Shown here piece by piece: positions 48,084 through 59,506 of a stretch of DNA of 64,000 nt (position 1 is the first letter of the stretch; each line of letters opens with the position of its first letter). Under the pieces are notes generated by a model. The model did not search any database, had not been told where the DNA came from, and worked only from the letters and a program-made list of their open reading frames with translations. Position numbers and translations under genes: made by a program. The stretch lies in assembly GCA_964017185.1 (NCBI GenBank), contig OZ024872.1, forward strand, positions 61,621,817-61,685,816, given 5' to 3'. This DNA is from Rugalucina vietnamica (Eukaryota > Mollusca > Bivalvia > Lucinida > Lucinidae).

Positions 48084-48296
48084 ATTGTTGCTTAACAAAT
48101 GCAGCATTTCAAACATGGTGTTAGAATCAGTGCTAGAAATAGATTTATGTAGACATCAGTCTTTGCAAAAAGTGCCAGTCTGCTGATCAAAACCAGCAAA
48201 ATTTCATTCTGTCTAGAATGCCTGCAAAGGCATATGAAGAAAGAAAATTTCATTGTCGAACAAATGTCCATCAAAACTGACAAGATTACAATGTTA

Positions 48297-49435
48297 ACTA
48301 GAAAAAGTGCCTTGAGAGGCACGTATACCCCCGGCTGATAGCCACCAAGCCCCCTTCCCTACCCCCTACCTAAGCAATCCGGCACATGCTCACCCCTGAC
48401 ATTGAACCTCACATCACCAATGAAAAACAGTACCCTTATCAAGTACATTTTAGAAACCACCAAGCCCCCTTCCCTACCCCCTACCTAAACAACCCGGCAC
48501 ATGCTCACCCCTGACATTGAACCTCACATCACCAACGAAAGACAGCACCCTCATCAAGTACATTTTAGAAATAAGCAGTGTCAAGTACTTTACATACAAA
48601 CATGGGGAAGTGTAGTTTTAGAATGACATTTTTTAGAGCGGTATACAGAGCTGACGTGTATACCCAATCATCTAGGACACAAGCGCGGACATTTTGGGTC
48701 AGGTCCTCAGTCCTAGATTGAAATGAAATTAGAATGTCATTCTTAAAAAAAAAAAAAAAAAATTAAGATGTCCTAGATTTTGACCTCTAGCCCCACCCCC
48801 AGCATGTACCCTAGTGTCTAATGTCATTAGAAACAAGGCAAACCTTATAGAGTACCTATGAGTCTGAATCTTACATGGTACCTATGGTCTAAGTATGAAT
48901 GTGTTCTGGCAAGACTTAGTGGATGTCAAGAAAACAGACTTACAGAAAGTTTATCATGGTACATTGTATATATCATATAAAAATGTGTCCTAGATTTTGA
49001 CCTCTAGCCCCACCCCTGGGGATGGTGACCAGGATTTGGTGACATTGAATATGAAAGCAAACCTAAAGGGTATCTATGAACTATATAAGAATACATTCCT
49101 ATGATTGTTTGTTAAGATATGAACTTAAGAGAAGAAACATTAACATTGTAAACAGCACATTTTAAAGGTGACCTAGATTTTTACCTCCAGCCCCACCCCC
49201 GGGCATGGACCCTGGGGTCCGAACTCATGGAAACAAAGCAAACCCTATAGGGTACCTATGGTCCAAATATGAATAGTTTCTGACCATTGGTTCATGAGAT
49301 ATACACCTCTAGAGAAACTTTAACCAAAACTTTGACATAAATTCTACGAACGTTCCGGAATTACGAACGAAGAAACGTACGAACGAACAGAAAAGCGAAA
49401 ACTATATACCCGTCGGCATAAATGCCGGGGGTATA
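48297..49435 (+). mobile_element. HINE-like element, family 4 copy 3
   Basis: Same ends as the 21666-24720 element. The left part carries a ~120-bp tandem duplication (48342-48570, CACCAAGCCCCCTTCCCTAC). Core units are more diverged than in the nested copies. Ends with an (ACGAACG)n stretch and GCCGGGGGTATA. Confidence 0.87.
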
Positions 49436-50131
49436 ATAAGGCACTGTCCTGCAAAATAAGCCTTTGTCTGGCACGAAATTGAAATCTGTCAGACAGCTGT
49501 CCAGCTGCAAAAAGTAAAGATTTCACAAAGACTGGGACATTTAGCCTCTATGAGTCAATACTCAGAACAGTCAATTACTGAATGAATGTAGCATTTAAAA
49601 CTTTCTTTAAACTGAAAGTACATGTAAAGACAGTGTTGGTTTGGTCTAATAGTATACACATCTACCAATTACCAACCACTATGGAATTAGCCTGCAAAAT
49701 CTGGCGAGTTTATTATCAATCACACGCCAGCCAGCCACCAACTTGTTTATTCTTTGTTACCATGGTTTCAGCCAATAGAAAATTGTTTATGTTCATGAGT
49801 CAGTCAATGCACTCTGAGTTCATGCAAGTACATCCACGAATCCTTGGATGTAAACATTGGCGTGCAGCTGTCCGCTTGTGTTACTGGATTCAAATCTGAC
49901 ACATGCGCAGTGGAGCAGTCTACTATGGAATGTCATCAATGATTTAAGACACAAGTTTTCTCACCTTGATAAAAGACACAAGTTTTCACACCTTGATAAT
50001 TAGACCACCAACCCAGAATTCACTGAAACTTATCGATGGCAATTGATTCCATCTACCCAGGCCGAAAAAAAACTGATTCTATTATGATTACTGTAGCTAT
50101 TCTTGGTTCAACTCACACATTTCAATATAGG
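49436..50131. other. Unassigned stretch
   Basis: A 105-codon plus-strand frame (49582-49899) has no recognisable motif. No element ends found. Confidence 0.35.
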
Positions 50132-50271
50132 GATCAAATATGATTTTCCATTCATTAACATTCACTAGGTCCTAAAAGAGTGTTGAAAAACGAGGGCATA
50201 GCTCGAGGGCTTTCCAACACTTCCCTGGGGACCTAGCGAATGTTAATGAATGACAAATCATTTTTGATCGC
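50132..50271. repeat. Long hairpin
   Basis: GATCAAATATGATTTTCCAT and TCATTAACATTCACTAGGTC are mirrored by GACCTAGCGAATGTTAATGA and AATCATTTTTGATC. Further pairing occurs inside (GTGTTGAAAAAC / TTTCCAACAC). Confidence 0.8.
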
Positions 50272-50639
50272 TATTATTGTAGGCTGAGGCTATCCGCACG
50301 ACGGTCGTGCCGATCATGCCGGCGTTATCGGCACGACAGGTGTATGAGATTGTCTAAACAACCTTTCTTATGCACAGACTGTAAATTCGGAAATTTTTGC
50401 ATGACTTTTATTTCGTGAATTTTTTATTTCCAAATTATTGACAAGTTCTTGTATTCACAAGTGAGTGTCCATGTAGTTTATAAAGTTTATAGTGACTCTC
50501 TATTAGCGAGAACTTTGAATTTGTGAGGCAACCAATTCGCGAATATTAGCGAAAATTAAGTTCCCATGAATATTTCAAGATCTACCATGTCTACAGTATC
50601 GTATTTTAATGTCAGTTTTAGGCTAAATTATGTGTTATT

Positions 50640-51100
50640 GAAGTTGATTCAAGACAAATTGTTTGTTAATAGTTTATTATCATTTTAGAGGCTTGTGACT
50701 GATGACTCAGGCCCTGGCTCCCGTCGTCGAGCTTATCTGCACTCATATGCAACGTTTTCCTGACTAGTTTCGTCAGATGATTCTGACTCTTCAGAGGATA
50801 ATTCTGATATGAATGTTTTTCAGTTGCTGTGCTGTTTATATACCCATTGGCGCCGCTCACGTGAGCGGTGCTGTTTCTAGGACAGCGGCGCCATTAGCGG
50901 CGCTGTTGCTAGGCTGGCGGCCATTGGAAAGTCCTATTAACGGTGCTGGCACCATTATGTGGACAATTCCCCTAGTCACATGAGCGGCGCCAATTATGAC
51001 GTCGGCGGTTCCGTACAGCAAGTGTAGTTCGGCACAATAGTGTCCTTATTTTGCTGAACAAATACACATCATTTAGTGTGTAATTCTTGGCAATGTTTCA
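50640..51100. other. GC-rich flank of the Penelope-like element
   Basis: GGCGCCGCTCACGTGAGCGG and related GGCGCC words cluster at 50850-51000. The antisense GTCAGAATCATCTGACGAAA followed by AAAACGTTGC resembles 3' ends of GIY-YIG retroelements and might be an inverted end of the element to its right. Tentative. Confidence 0.35.
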
Positions 51101-51103
51101 TAA

Positions 51104-52297
51104 ATGGATGTCACTTCGTTATATACAAACATACCGAATCATGAGGTCCTAACAGCAGTAGCCCAAACTCTTAAAAGACATAAACCGTCTTACCGGCTTT
51201 CGTATCAAAGTTTGATCTCTCTCCTACGTATTGTTCTACACTGTAATAATTTCCGTTTTGAGGGCGAAAACTACCTCCAAGTGGGAGGGACAGCAATGGG
51301 GAGCAAGCTGGCCCCTTCATATGCGAACATATTCATGGGCGAACTAGAAAGAAAAATGCTCCTTTCTGCACCCTACAAACCACATATATACTTAAGATAT
51401 ATTGATGATATTTTCATCATATGGACCGGCACTCTGGTACAGCTACAAGAATTTTATAATCACTGTAATAACTTCCATAAATCTATTAAATTTACAATAG
51501 AAATCTCTCAGGAACAGATCACATTCCTCGACACGGTGGTCAAACGCAACACTGACGGCAAAATAAAGTTTGATCTGTATTGCAAACCAACAGACAAACA
51601 CTGTTATTTGCACTTCCATTCTAACCATCCAGAATGCCAAAAACGTGCAGGTCCGTATAGCCAATTCCTCCGTATCAAACGGATCTGCAGTGATAACAAA
51701 GACTTTGAGAAACATGCCCAAAATCTTGTACAATTCTACCTTAGACGAGGGTACCCCGATAAGATGTTAAAAACAAACTTGGAAAAGGCCAAACTTGCAG
51801 ATAGAAATAATCTGCTACACCCCCAAAAAGATAGACAAGGATTCTAACAATAGAATGCCCTTTGTTCTCACCTATGATCGTGATATCTTTCACTTCAAAC
51901 GTGCAATAACGCGACTTTGGCCCCTTCTTAGTATAAACCATCCACAAATGTTCGCAAATCCACCAATTTTCGCCCTCAAAATCGGAAAAAAACTATCGGA
52001 TAACCTCATCCGCGCAGAGTTTAACACAAAAACGCGTGGCCAAACTGGACAGATATTCTTAAATCCTGTCACTGACTGCGATACGCAAAATTGCAAATAT
52101 TGCAAACTCATGCACAAGTCTAAAATTTTCATAAGTTCATATACTAAATACAAGTATACATGCACACTCAGAGGACATTGCACGACAAGAAATCTTGTCT
52201 ATCTAATAACATGCACAGAATGTGCAATGCAATATGTCGGTGAAACAAAACGAGAGATTAAGGTTAGAATGACGGAACATCGCCGGGATATTCTCAA
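51104..52297 (+). mobile_element. Penelope-like retroelement: reverse transcriptase plus GIY-YIG start (5'-truncated, frameshifted)
   Basis: The first frame (51104-51847) starts at DVTSLYTNIP, has GGTAMGSKLAPSYANIFMGE and the catalytic YIDDIF motif, then the TFLDT..K...G.....LYCKPTD pattern typical of Penelope-like elements. A stop precedes the ATG, so the 5' part is missing. The downstream frame (from ~51822) differs by one base at a C/A homopolymer run and encodes RNLVYLITCTECAMQYVGET then KREIKVRMTEHRRDIL, the start of a GIY-YIG endonuclease. It breaks at 52298 where a HINE-like element is inserted and resumes at 54460. Confidence 0.9.
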
Positions 52298-54435
52298 ACC
52301 AGAGGACCATTGGTCCTGAGAACGCTCACCTGAAGCCTGATCCTGCAGTATTAAGTCATCATGAAATGACCTTGACCTTGAATACTCACACACCTTTTTT
52401 GAATTCATAAGTTGTCTGCATCTGCAAAGTTTCAGGTCTCAGGCTGCAATAGTTTCCAAACCCAGTGATTTATGAGAAAACCACAATTTTAATTTTGATA
52501 TTTAAATGACTTTGGGTCAAGGTCAAGAAATGACCTTGGCCTTCATTAATTACTTACCTTCATTGACTCCATTGGTTGTCTGCATCTAGCAACTTCCAGG
52601 TCTCAGACTGCAACAGTTTCCAAAATATCCATTGTTTCCGCCTTTTCCCATGTAAAAGCCTATGTTTCCAAAATTGACCTTGCTGTAAAATAGGTCAAGG
52701 TCATCCTATGGTCATCATTTGATCAAACTAGGATGGGCTGGAGTCCCAAATGCTTCACACCAAGTTTCGCGAAAATTGGCCGGCCGGTTCTGGAGAAGAA
52801 AATTTTTGAGTGGTTTTTACCATATATGTGCGTGGCGGCCATCTTGGTAATGTGACCTGGATTTCGCGATCAAACTTTCATCTCCCCTACCCATGGATGC
52901 TCCAAATAAAATTTCACTTTGATTGGCCCAGCAGTTTCAGAGAAGAAGATCTTTTAAAAGTGTGTATGGACAACAGACTGGCCAAGGTCAAGAGATGACC
53001 TTGACCTACATTAATCACATACCTTCATCTACTCCATTAGTTGTTTGCATCTACCACTTTTCAGGCCTCAGGCTGCAATAGTTTTCAAAAAATCCATAGT
53101 TTTCACTTTTTCCCATGTAAAAGCCTATGTTTCAAAACTTGACCTTGCCGTAAATTAGGTCGAGGTCATCCAAGGGTCATCATTTTATTAAACTATGATG
53201 GGCTGAAGTCCCCGATGCTACATACCAAGTTTCGTGGAAATCGGCCAACCGGTTCTGGAGAAGAAGATTTTTGAGTGGTTTTTACCATATATGGGCGTGG
53301 CAGCCATCTTGGTCATGTGACCTAGATTTCGCGATTAAACTTTTGTCTCCCCTACCCATGGATGCTCCACATAAAATTTCACTTTGATTGGCCCAGCAGT
53401 TTCAGAGAAGAAGATCTTTGAAAAGTGTGTATGGAAGACAGACTGGCCAAGGTCAAGAGATGACCTTGACCTACATTAATCACATACCTTCATCTACTCC
53501 ATTAGTTGTTTGCATCTACCACTTTTCAGGCATCAGGCTGCAATAGTTTTCAAAAAATCCATAGTTTTCACTTTTTTCCATGTTAAAGCCTATGTTTCCA
53601 AAATTGACCTTGCCGTAAAATAGGTCAAGGTCATCTTAGGGTCATCATTTTATCAAACTATGATGGGCTGGAGTCCCAAATGCTACATACCAAGTTTCAT
53701 GAAAATCGGCCTGCCGGTTCTGGAGAAGAAGATTTTTGAGTGGTTTTTACCATATATGGGCGTGGCATCCACCTTGGTCATGTGACCTGGATTTCGCAAT
53801 CAAACTTTCGTCTCCCCTACCCATGGATGCTCCACATAAAATTTCACTTCGATTGGCCCAGCAGTTTCAGAGAAGAAGATCTTTGAAAAGTGTGAATGGA
53901 CGACAGACTGGCCAAGGTCAAGAGATGACCTTGACCTAAATTAATCACATACCTTCATCTACACCATTAGTTGTTTGCATCTACCACTTTTCAGGCCTCA
54001 GGCTGCAATAGTTTTCAAAAAATCCATAGTTTTCACTTTTTCCCATGTAAAAGCCTATGTTTCCAAATTTGACCTTGCCGTAAAATAGGTCAAGGTCATC
54101 CAAGGGTCATCATTTTATCAAACTATAATGGGCTGAAGTCCCTGATGCTACATACCAAGTTTCGTGGAAATCAGCCCACCGGTTCTGGAGAAGAAGATTT
54201 TTGAAGGGTTTTTACCATATATGGGCGTGGTGGCCATCTTGGTCATGTGACCTGGATTTCGCGATCAAACTTGAAATGCCACTACCCAAGGAGGCTTCAC
54301 ATAAAATTTCAACTAGATCGGCCAAGCGGTTTCAGAGAAGAAGATCTTTGAAATTGTGGACGACGACGACGACGACGGACGGACGACGGACGACGGACGG
54401 ACGCCGGATCATGGCCATCCTATAAGCTCACCTTG

Positions 54436-54459
<24 letters not shown>
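52298..54459 (+). mobile_element. HINE-like element, family 6 copy 2, inserted in the Penelope-like element
   Basis: Starts ACCAGAGGACCATTGGTCCT and ends CGGCTCAGGTGAGCTA with the (GACGACGG)n minisatellite before it. About four ~460-bp tandem units contain TAGGTCAAGGTCATCC and TGGCCAAGGTCAAGAGATGA. Its removal restores the GIY-YIG reading frame of the host element. Confidence 0.87.
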
Positions 54460-54466
<7 letters not shown>

Positions 54467-54655
54467 GATATACCCGTTGCATTACATTTTAATCTATACA
54501 ACCATTCCCCTGATAACATGAGATTTCAAATAATTGAAATCCTTAAAACAGACCCAGACAGTGACAAAAGCACTGATATACGGAGAAAAAAGGAACTCCA
54601 CTGGATCTATCAGCTCCACACACTACGTCCGGTCGGGATTAATGTTCAAGGGTAG
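54460..54655 (+). mobile_element. Penelope-like retroelement: GIY-YIG C-terminal part
   Basis: Immediately after the HINE-like element the plus strand encodes KRDIPVALHFNLYNHS and then RRKKELHWIYQLHTLRPVGI followed by NVQG and a stop. H.F......D......E........R...E..WI..L.T..P.G.N is the expected end of a GIY-YIG domain in this class. Confidence 0.87.
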
Positions 54656-55591
54656 GGCCGGGGGTCTACAGCCACTACTTCTAATATTTATTATCATTTT
54701 ATTAGGGAAAACCATCTTTATAATTATATCATCAGCCGAACATTTTAATCCAATGTGAAATACAGCAAAAATAACCACTGTAACTCATTCGTGTGTTAAA
54801 TGTTGCAATGCTCATCCATTGTTTATTTGAGTGTCATAAATTTCATTCTGATTCGCAATCAATTCAAATTACAGTCCAACCTGTCTTAAGCAAGCCCTGT
54901 CTTAAGCAAGCACTTTCATTTCTCCCCAATTGATTTTACATGTAAAGAAACCTCTATTAAGCAAGCACCTGTCTTATGTGGCCAGAGGCCACTAGTTTCT
55001 GTCCCAATTTTGGCTTTAAGCAGCCACTCTTTTCATCAGTTACATAAAAAAAAGACATATTTTGACTCAGATATTTAAACTCTGTCAGGTGTCAAAATTG
55101 TCTTCACACCTTCCAGATGCCATAATTCACTGTTTATTGTCTCAAAAGATAACCTAGACAACTTGTCTGTGCATTCTGTATTCTGTATTCTGTATTTGAA
55201 ATTCTGCCTTCATAGACACACCCTTTTCAGGTAGATAAAGTCTCTATGGGAAACGCTAGAAATCCACCACCCGTACAGTCAATATTTACATACACTTTTT
55301 AGGTTTATATATACAGGTCATATATTATGGCTAGGGTCTCTGACTTGAAAGTACAATGTTAGTAATTTCTCATGTGGGCCGCTGTGTCTTCCTAAGTGAC
55401 TTTGAGGAAAGTTCTAGCTTGCTGTATCGGGCAGCATGTAGGGCATAAACCAGACGTCTACTATGATAACTGATCTGATATATAATGTCCATGACAAGTT
55501 TCCCAGTCTGTTTGTTACAATGTTCTAGTATGACACTACAGTCAATCACAAGTTGTAGGAATGAATGTCTTATAACATCGGAATAGACTTC

Positions 55592-56813
55592 TTAGAGTTC
55601 ACCGAGTTGAGTCTTTATAACTGATATGATGGGTTTTCTAACATTCTCGAGGTATGAGCAGTCCAGTAGGAAGTGCTGGATAGTTTCATCGGCGTTCCAG
55701 CACAGTTGGCAAACTGGGTTGATCTCGTTCTGGTTGAATTTTGCCCGGTTTGTTTGGAGGATGTATGTTCCAGTCAGAATTTTATTCTTCACAGGGATCC
55801 TATTAATGTCTCTTGTGCTATGCGGGAGAGGTTTTATCGCTGTATGACACTGTCCCACGATATAGCGTTTTGACAGGAATTTCAGTGAAGAATATAACTT
55901 GGCCTGGGAGATCACCTTCTTACTCCAGTGTTTGTTGATTGCCGAATTATACTGCTTTTTCCACTTGTTCTTTGATGGAGGGTTATCAAGCACTGCCTCC
56001 GGGAGTGGTAGATCATACTTGATGAGGATTTTCTTGACCGCTATGAACCAGCTATTACTCTTGAAGGTTTTAATTTCCAGTTGTCGTTTGGCAAGTCGTA
56101 CTTCAATAGATTCACTTGGCAATCTTGTGATGTTACCAAATAGGGATAATATCCGTTTATGTATAAGGGCTTCAACCGGGAGAACTCCAGAGAGAATATA
56201 TATAGCCGGATCAGCAACAGTTATTGGCACGGACAGTATTTGTTTGAGCAGTCTCTTATATTGTTTATCTAAAATATCCAGTGCTTTACCGGTAGGAATG
56301 ATTACTTCTAGTCCATAAAGAAGCACCGGAAAGATGTAGGTATTCAGGAGTGATATAGAGGTTTCAGGGTCAAGTCCATTTTCGCCGTGAAGGCCAGCAC
56401 CCATCAGGCTATATGTGGTGAGGCGGGCTTTCTGGATATTATGCTCTACCACATTCAATTCTTGGTTTGACGAGGTTCGTAGAATTCCCATATGGGTTGT
56501 GGAGTCAACGACTGGCATTTCTTTATTTCCAAGTTTCCAAGACTCGTTCTCAGGGTAGTGTTTGACTGAATCTTTTCTCAGTATCACACTTTTGGTGTCG
56601 TGGAGCGCGAATCCTTCCAAATTACTGGTATCTTTGCAGATGTTGACGAGAAATTGAAGTTCATTTGGTTCATCACTTAGAACAGTCACATCATCTGCAC
56701 AGGCGGGGGCTTGGATCAGGATATCGCCGATTCTGGCTCCAATTCCAGTATGTTGGATACGGTCGAGGGAGTCATTGTTGTAGACTTTGTATAAATCTGC
56801 GCTGAGAACGCTT
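55592..56813 (-). mobile_element. Non-LTR (LINE) retrotransposon, reverse transcriptase C-terminal part
   Basis: A ~405-codon frame on the reverse strand carries GSVLSADLYKVYNND, the catalytic variant APACADDVTVLSDEPNELQF (CADD in place of YADD), then a long thumb/C-terminal region with VLLYGLEVIIPTGKALD and a zinc-binding-like CQLCWNADETIQHFLLDC near the end (zf-RVT type). Its upstream continuation is displaced to 57670 by an inserted foldback. The first ~15 residues of the open frame come from that insertion. Clade uncertain. Confidence 0.87.
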
Positions 56814-56821
56814 CCTTGGCG

Positions 56822-57661
56822 TGGGTGCAGGACATTTCGTCTAAAACCATTTCGTCTAAAGGACATTTCGTCTAAAGGACATTTCGTCTAAATGCCATTT
56901 CGTCTAAAGGACATTTCGTCTAATGGACAATTCGTCTAAATGACATTTCGTCCAAAGGACATTTCGTCTAATGGACAATTCGTCTAAAAAATCAAGCAGG
57001 TGCGACATTTGGTCTAAAAAAAAGTTAAGAAAAATTAAGAATTTTTAGACCAAATGTCGCACCCCACTTTAAATCAATATTAAACAATGTGGTAGGTCTA
57101 TATTTGTTTAAGTCATTTCTTTTTACACAGATATTAGTGCAAATCATATTTTTCCTTCGGTCCTGTTAGATCATTCCGAGTATTTAAAACATATTCTAAA
57201 CAATGTTTTTTTTATTATTTGACCTTGCACAGTATGCATGGAATTGCACAATATGGCCCATACTATCTGCCTTTGACTGTTAAATTTTATTATACCATTT
57301 TAAATATTTAAATATGAAATACATGGATTGTCTATGCGATTTGGCTACAACTTGAGCTATTAAATGTCATGAAATCGATATCCAATAAAATGTTGTTCAA
57401 AAATATTTTCCTTATCATTTATGTTTTAGACGAGTTTTAGACGAATTTTAGACGATTTTAGACATTTTTAGACGAATTTTAGACGAAATGTCGTATTAGA
57501 CGAAATGTCGTAGTAGACGAAATGTCCATTAGACGAAATGTCATTTAGACGAAATGGCCTTTAGACGAAATGTCTTTTAGACGAAATGTCCTTTAGACGA
57601 AATGTCCTTTAGACGAAATGGCTTTTAGACGAAATGGTTTTAGACGAAATGTCATGGATCC
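56822..57661. mobile_element. hAT-type foldback with iterated ACATTTCGTCTAAAGG words
   Basis: 840 bp flanked by a perfect 8-bp duplication CCTTGGCG (56814-56821 and 57662-57669). Both arms repeat CATTTCGTCTAAA(GG) in inverted orientation, about nine times per arm with small changes. Outer ends (GGTGCAGGACATTTCGTC / GACGAAATGTCATGGATCC) resemble those of 14870-15787. Confidence 0.87.
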
Positions 57662-57669
57662 CCTTGGCG

Positions 57670-57835
57670 TACCCCTTGCTCGTTGATGTAGGTTTCAGAC
57701 ATTTCATCTTTCCATTTCACAGATGTCACAGAATTATCGTGTAGACTGTTGATTACAAGCCATTCAGTTGGGCCAATCCCAGCTTTATATAATTTCCTCA
57801 TTTTGAAGAACGTAGTAAAAATTACCACTGACAGT
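57670..57835 (-). mobile_element. LINE reverse transcriptase, upstream part
   Basis: The reverse strand encodes MRKLYKAGIGPTEWLVINSL then HDNSVTSVKWKDE and YINEQGVRQG, reading directly into GSVLSAD at 56813 once the foldback and one 8-bp repeat are removed. GVRQG.VLS is a standard RT motif. The 5' end appears truncated near 57835. Confidence 0.82.
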
Positions 57836-57866
57836 GGCAGTGCTATTATCTATTAATACACTGGCT

Positions 57867-58635
57867 TAGTGTTTTTCCTAGCCACTTTTACTATGGCGCC
57901 GTGCCATGCCCTTTTTCTCCAGCGTCATGCCCTTTTTCCCAGCACCATGCCCTTTTTTCTGAATCTACATTCTGTGCCCTACATTTTGGTAAAATGTTTG
58001 TCAAAATCGGACAAAAAATAAGCAAGTTACAAGATTTTTTGCTTGAAGTCTGCAGAAACAAATTTGGCAAAATTTATGATCATGACTTTCACAGTTGTTG
58101 ATTGCTTTAATCCCTTGTATATTGTCACTTTATTGCAGTGGCAAATGTTGATAATAACTCAATGACAATTACCCAATTCGACACCAAATGAGCTGTTAAT
58201 CAGAAAAGGTGTGAAAAATGAATGTCCTACCTAATATAAGTGTGCCAGTAAATTAGTTACAACTATCAATAGTTTACTTTTCAAAAACAAATCTTGAGGG
58301 AGGTTATCTTTTTATTTTGACAAGCATGATTAAATACTTCATTATTAAAGTAATGTGAGACAGAGGGAAAAGAAAGGTGAATCCTGAAATTGAGGAAAGA
58401 ACAATTTAAGCTGAAAAGCAAATTTATTAATACAGAGAAAATATATTAAGACGTTAGTGTTAAATTTAATGACCTGTGCTTTAATGTGCCCTCATAGCTA
58501 TGGGCCACTTAAAAAAGTACCCTTTTGCTTGTCGTCGCGCGCTAAAAGTGCCCTTTTGACATGTTGCCGCGCGTTATAAAGTGCCCTTTTTTAGCAACCT
58601 TACCATGCCCTTTTTTGGGACTGGGGGAAACACTA
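57867..58635. mobile_element. Foldback MITE with iterated CATGCCCTTTT words
   Basis: TAGTGTTTTTCCTAGCC / GGGACTGGGGGAAACACTA ends, flanked directly by TGGCT on both sides. ATGCCCTTTTT is repeated at both ends (CCATGCCCTTTTTCTCC left; AAGTGCCCTTTTTTAGC and CATGCCCTTTTTTGGG right), but in the same orientation rather than fully inverted. Confidence 0.6.
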
Positions 58636-59000
58636 TGGCTACATGGTTTGGTTAGGACGCCCACCCTAATGTTAAAACATAACCTCTATTAAGCAAGCAA
58701 TTTTAGTGTTTCCATTGGCCGCTTGCTTAAGACAGGTTGGACTGTAAGTAACAATAATAACGATGAAATTCACAGTTACCTGCAGAACCGCATGACTGAT
58801 TTTGACAGGTAAGCCAATTTCAACACAAACATCACTACATGTACCTTGTATTAATTCAGATGTCATGCATGCATAACATGAAAATGCATATTTATCAAAC
58901 CCAAGTTAATGCTTGCTCCCCAGATCCCTGACCCCAGATCCTCAAAACCCCCAGCAGGTGGCAATAGGAGCAGAGCGTCGCGTAAAAGGTAGTGCCTTAA

Positions 59001-59506
59001 AAGCGAGGTAGCCCAGTGGTAAGCGCACTGGCTTCTTGTGCTAGAGGTCCTGGGTTCGATCCCAGCCGGCGGCGAGGAAAATTTGTTGGTCCGAACACGC
59101 TTCCCTTCGTGTCATTTGCAGATATGATACAGTGCTCAGTCCTTCGGATCGGGACGTTAACTGGAGGCCCCCTGTGCAGGAACAGTCATCCCATGTGCAG
59201 GTTTAAGATCCCTACACAGGTTCTATCCTCTTGCATGTAGGCTCATCCTGCAAATACACCAGAGTGTACAATGTACACCTCCCAAGAATAATCAGAAATC
59301 AGTGGCGGATTTAGAGGAGGTTCAAGGGGTTCGCTCGAACCCCTCTCTTCGCCCAAATTATTTTATTTTCATGGGGAATTTCAAGAGATTTTGTGTGAAA
59401 TTAGGCAAACGAACCCCCCTTTTCTAAGTTTGAACCCCCTCTTCAGAAATCCTGCATCCGCCCCTGGAAATACACCGGAGTGTACAATGTACACCTCCCA
59501 AGAATA
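59001..59506 (+). repeat. tRNA-derived SINE with conserved central block
   Basis: A-box TAGCCCAGTGG and B-box GGTTCGATCCC (59052-59062) in a tRNA-like head, then CCTTCGGATCGGGACGTTAA and a GTGCAGG...AAGATCCCTAC block like the conserved cores of invertebrate SINEs. The tail ACACCTCCCAAGAATAATCA occurs twice, around a small element at 59303-59466. Confidence 0.8.
59303..59466. mobile_element. Short MITE inside the SINE tail
   Basis: CAGTGGCGGATTTAGAGGAG at the left and CTGCATCCGCCCCTG at the right are inverted ends; GAACCCC words repeat inside. CAGTGGCGG ends suggest hAT. Confidence 0.6.

Larger units (their letters stand above)
54872..58744. mobile_element. TA-flanked TIR element (pogo/Tigger-like) carrying other insertions
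   Basis: CAGTCCAACCTGTCTTAAGC followed by AAGC at the left is perfectly inverted at the right end, with TA on both sides. CCTCTATTAAGCAAGC recurs subterminally at both ends. No transposase recognised. It contains the LINE fragment (55592-57835) and two foldbacks. Confidence 0.75.

Noticed and set aside
57867-58635. CACTA transposon
   Set aside because: The ends read TAGTG...CACTA rather than CACTA...TAGTG, so the polarity is wrong despite a possible short duplication.
10120-59070. Functional tRNA genes at 7446, 10120, 31041 and 59001
   Set aside because: A/B-box signals are followed by SINE bodies or degraded; no full cloverleaf was established.
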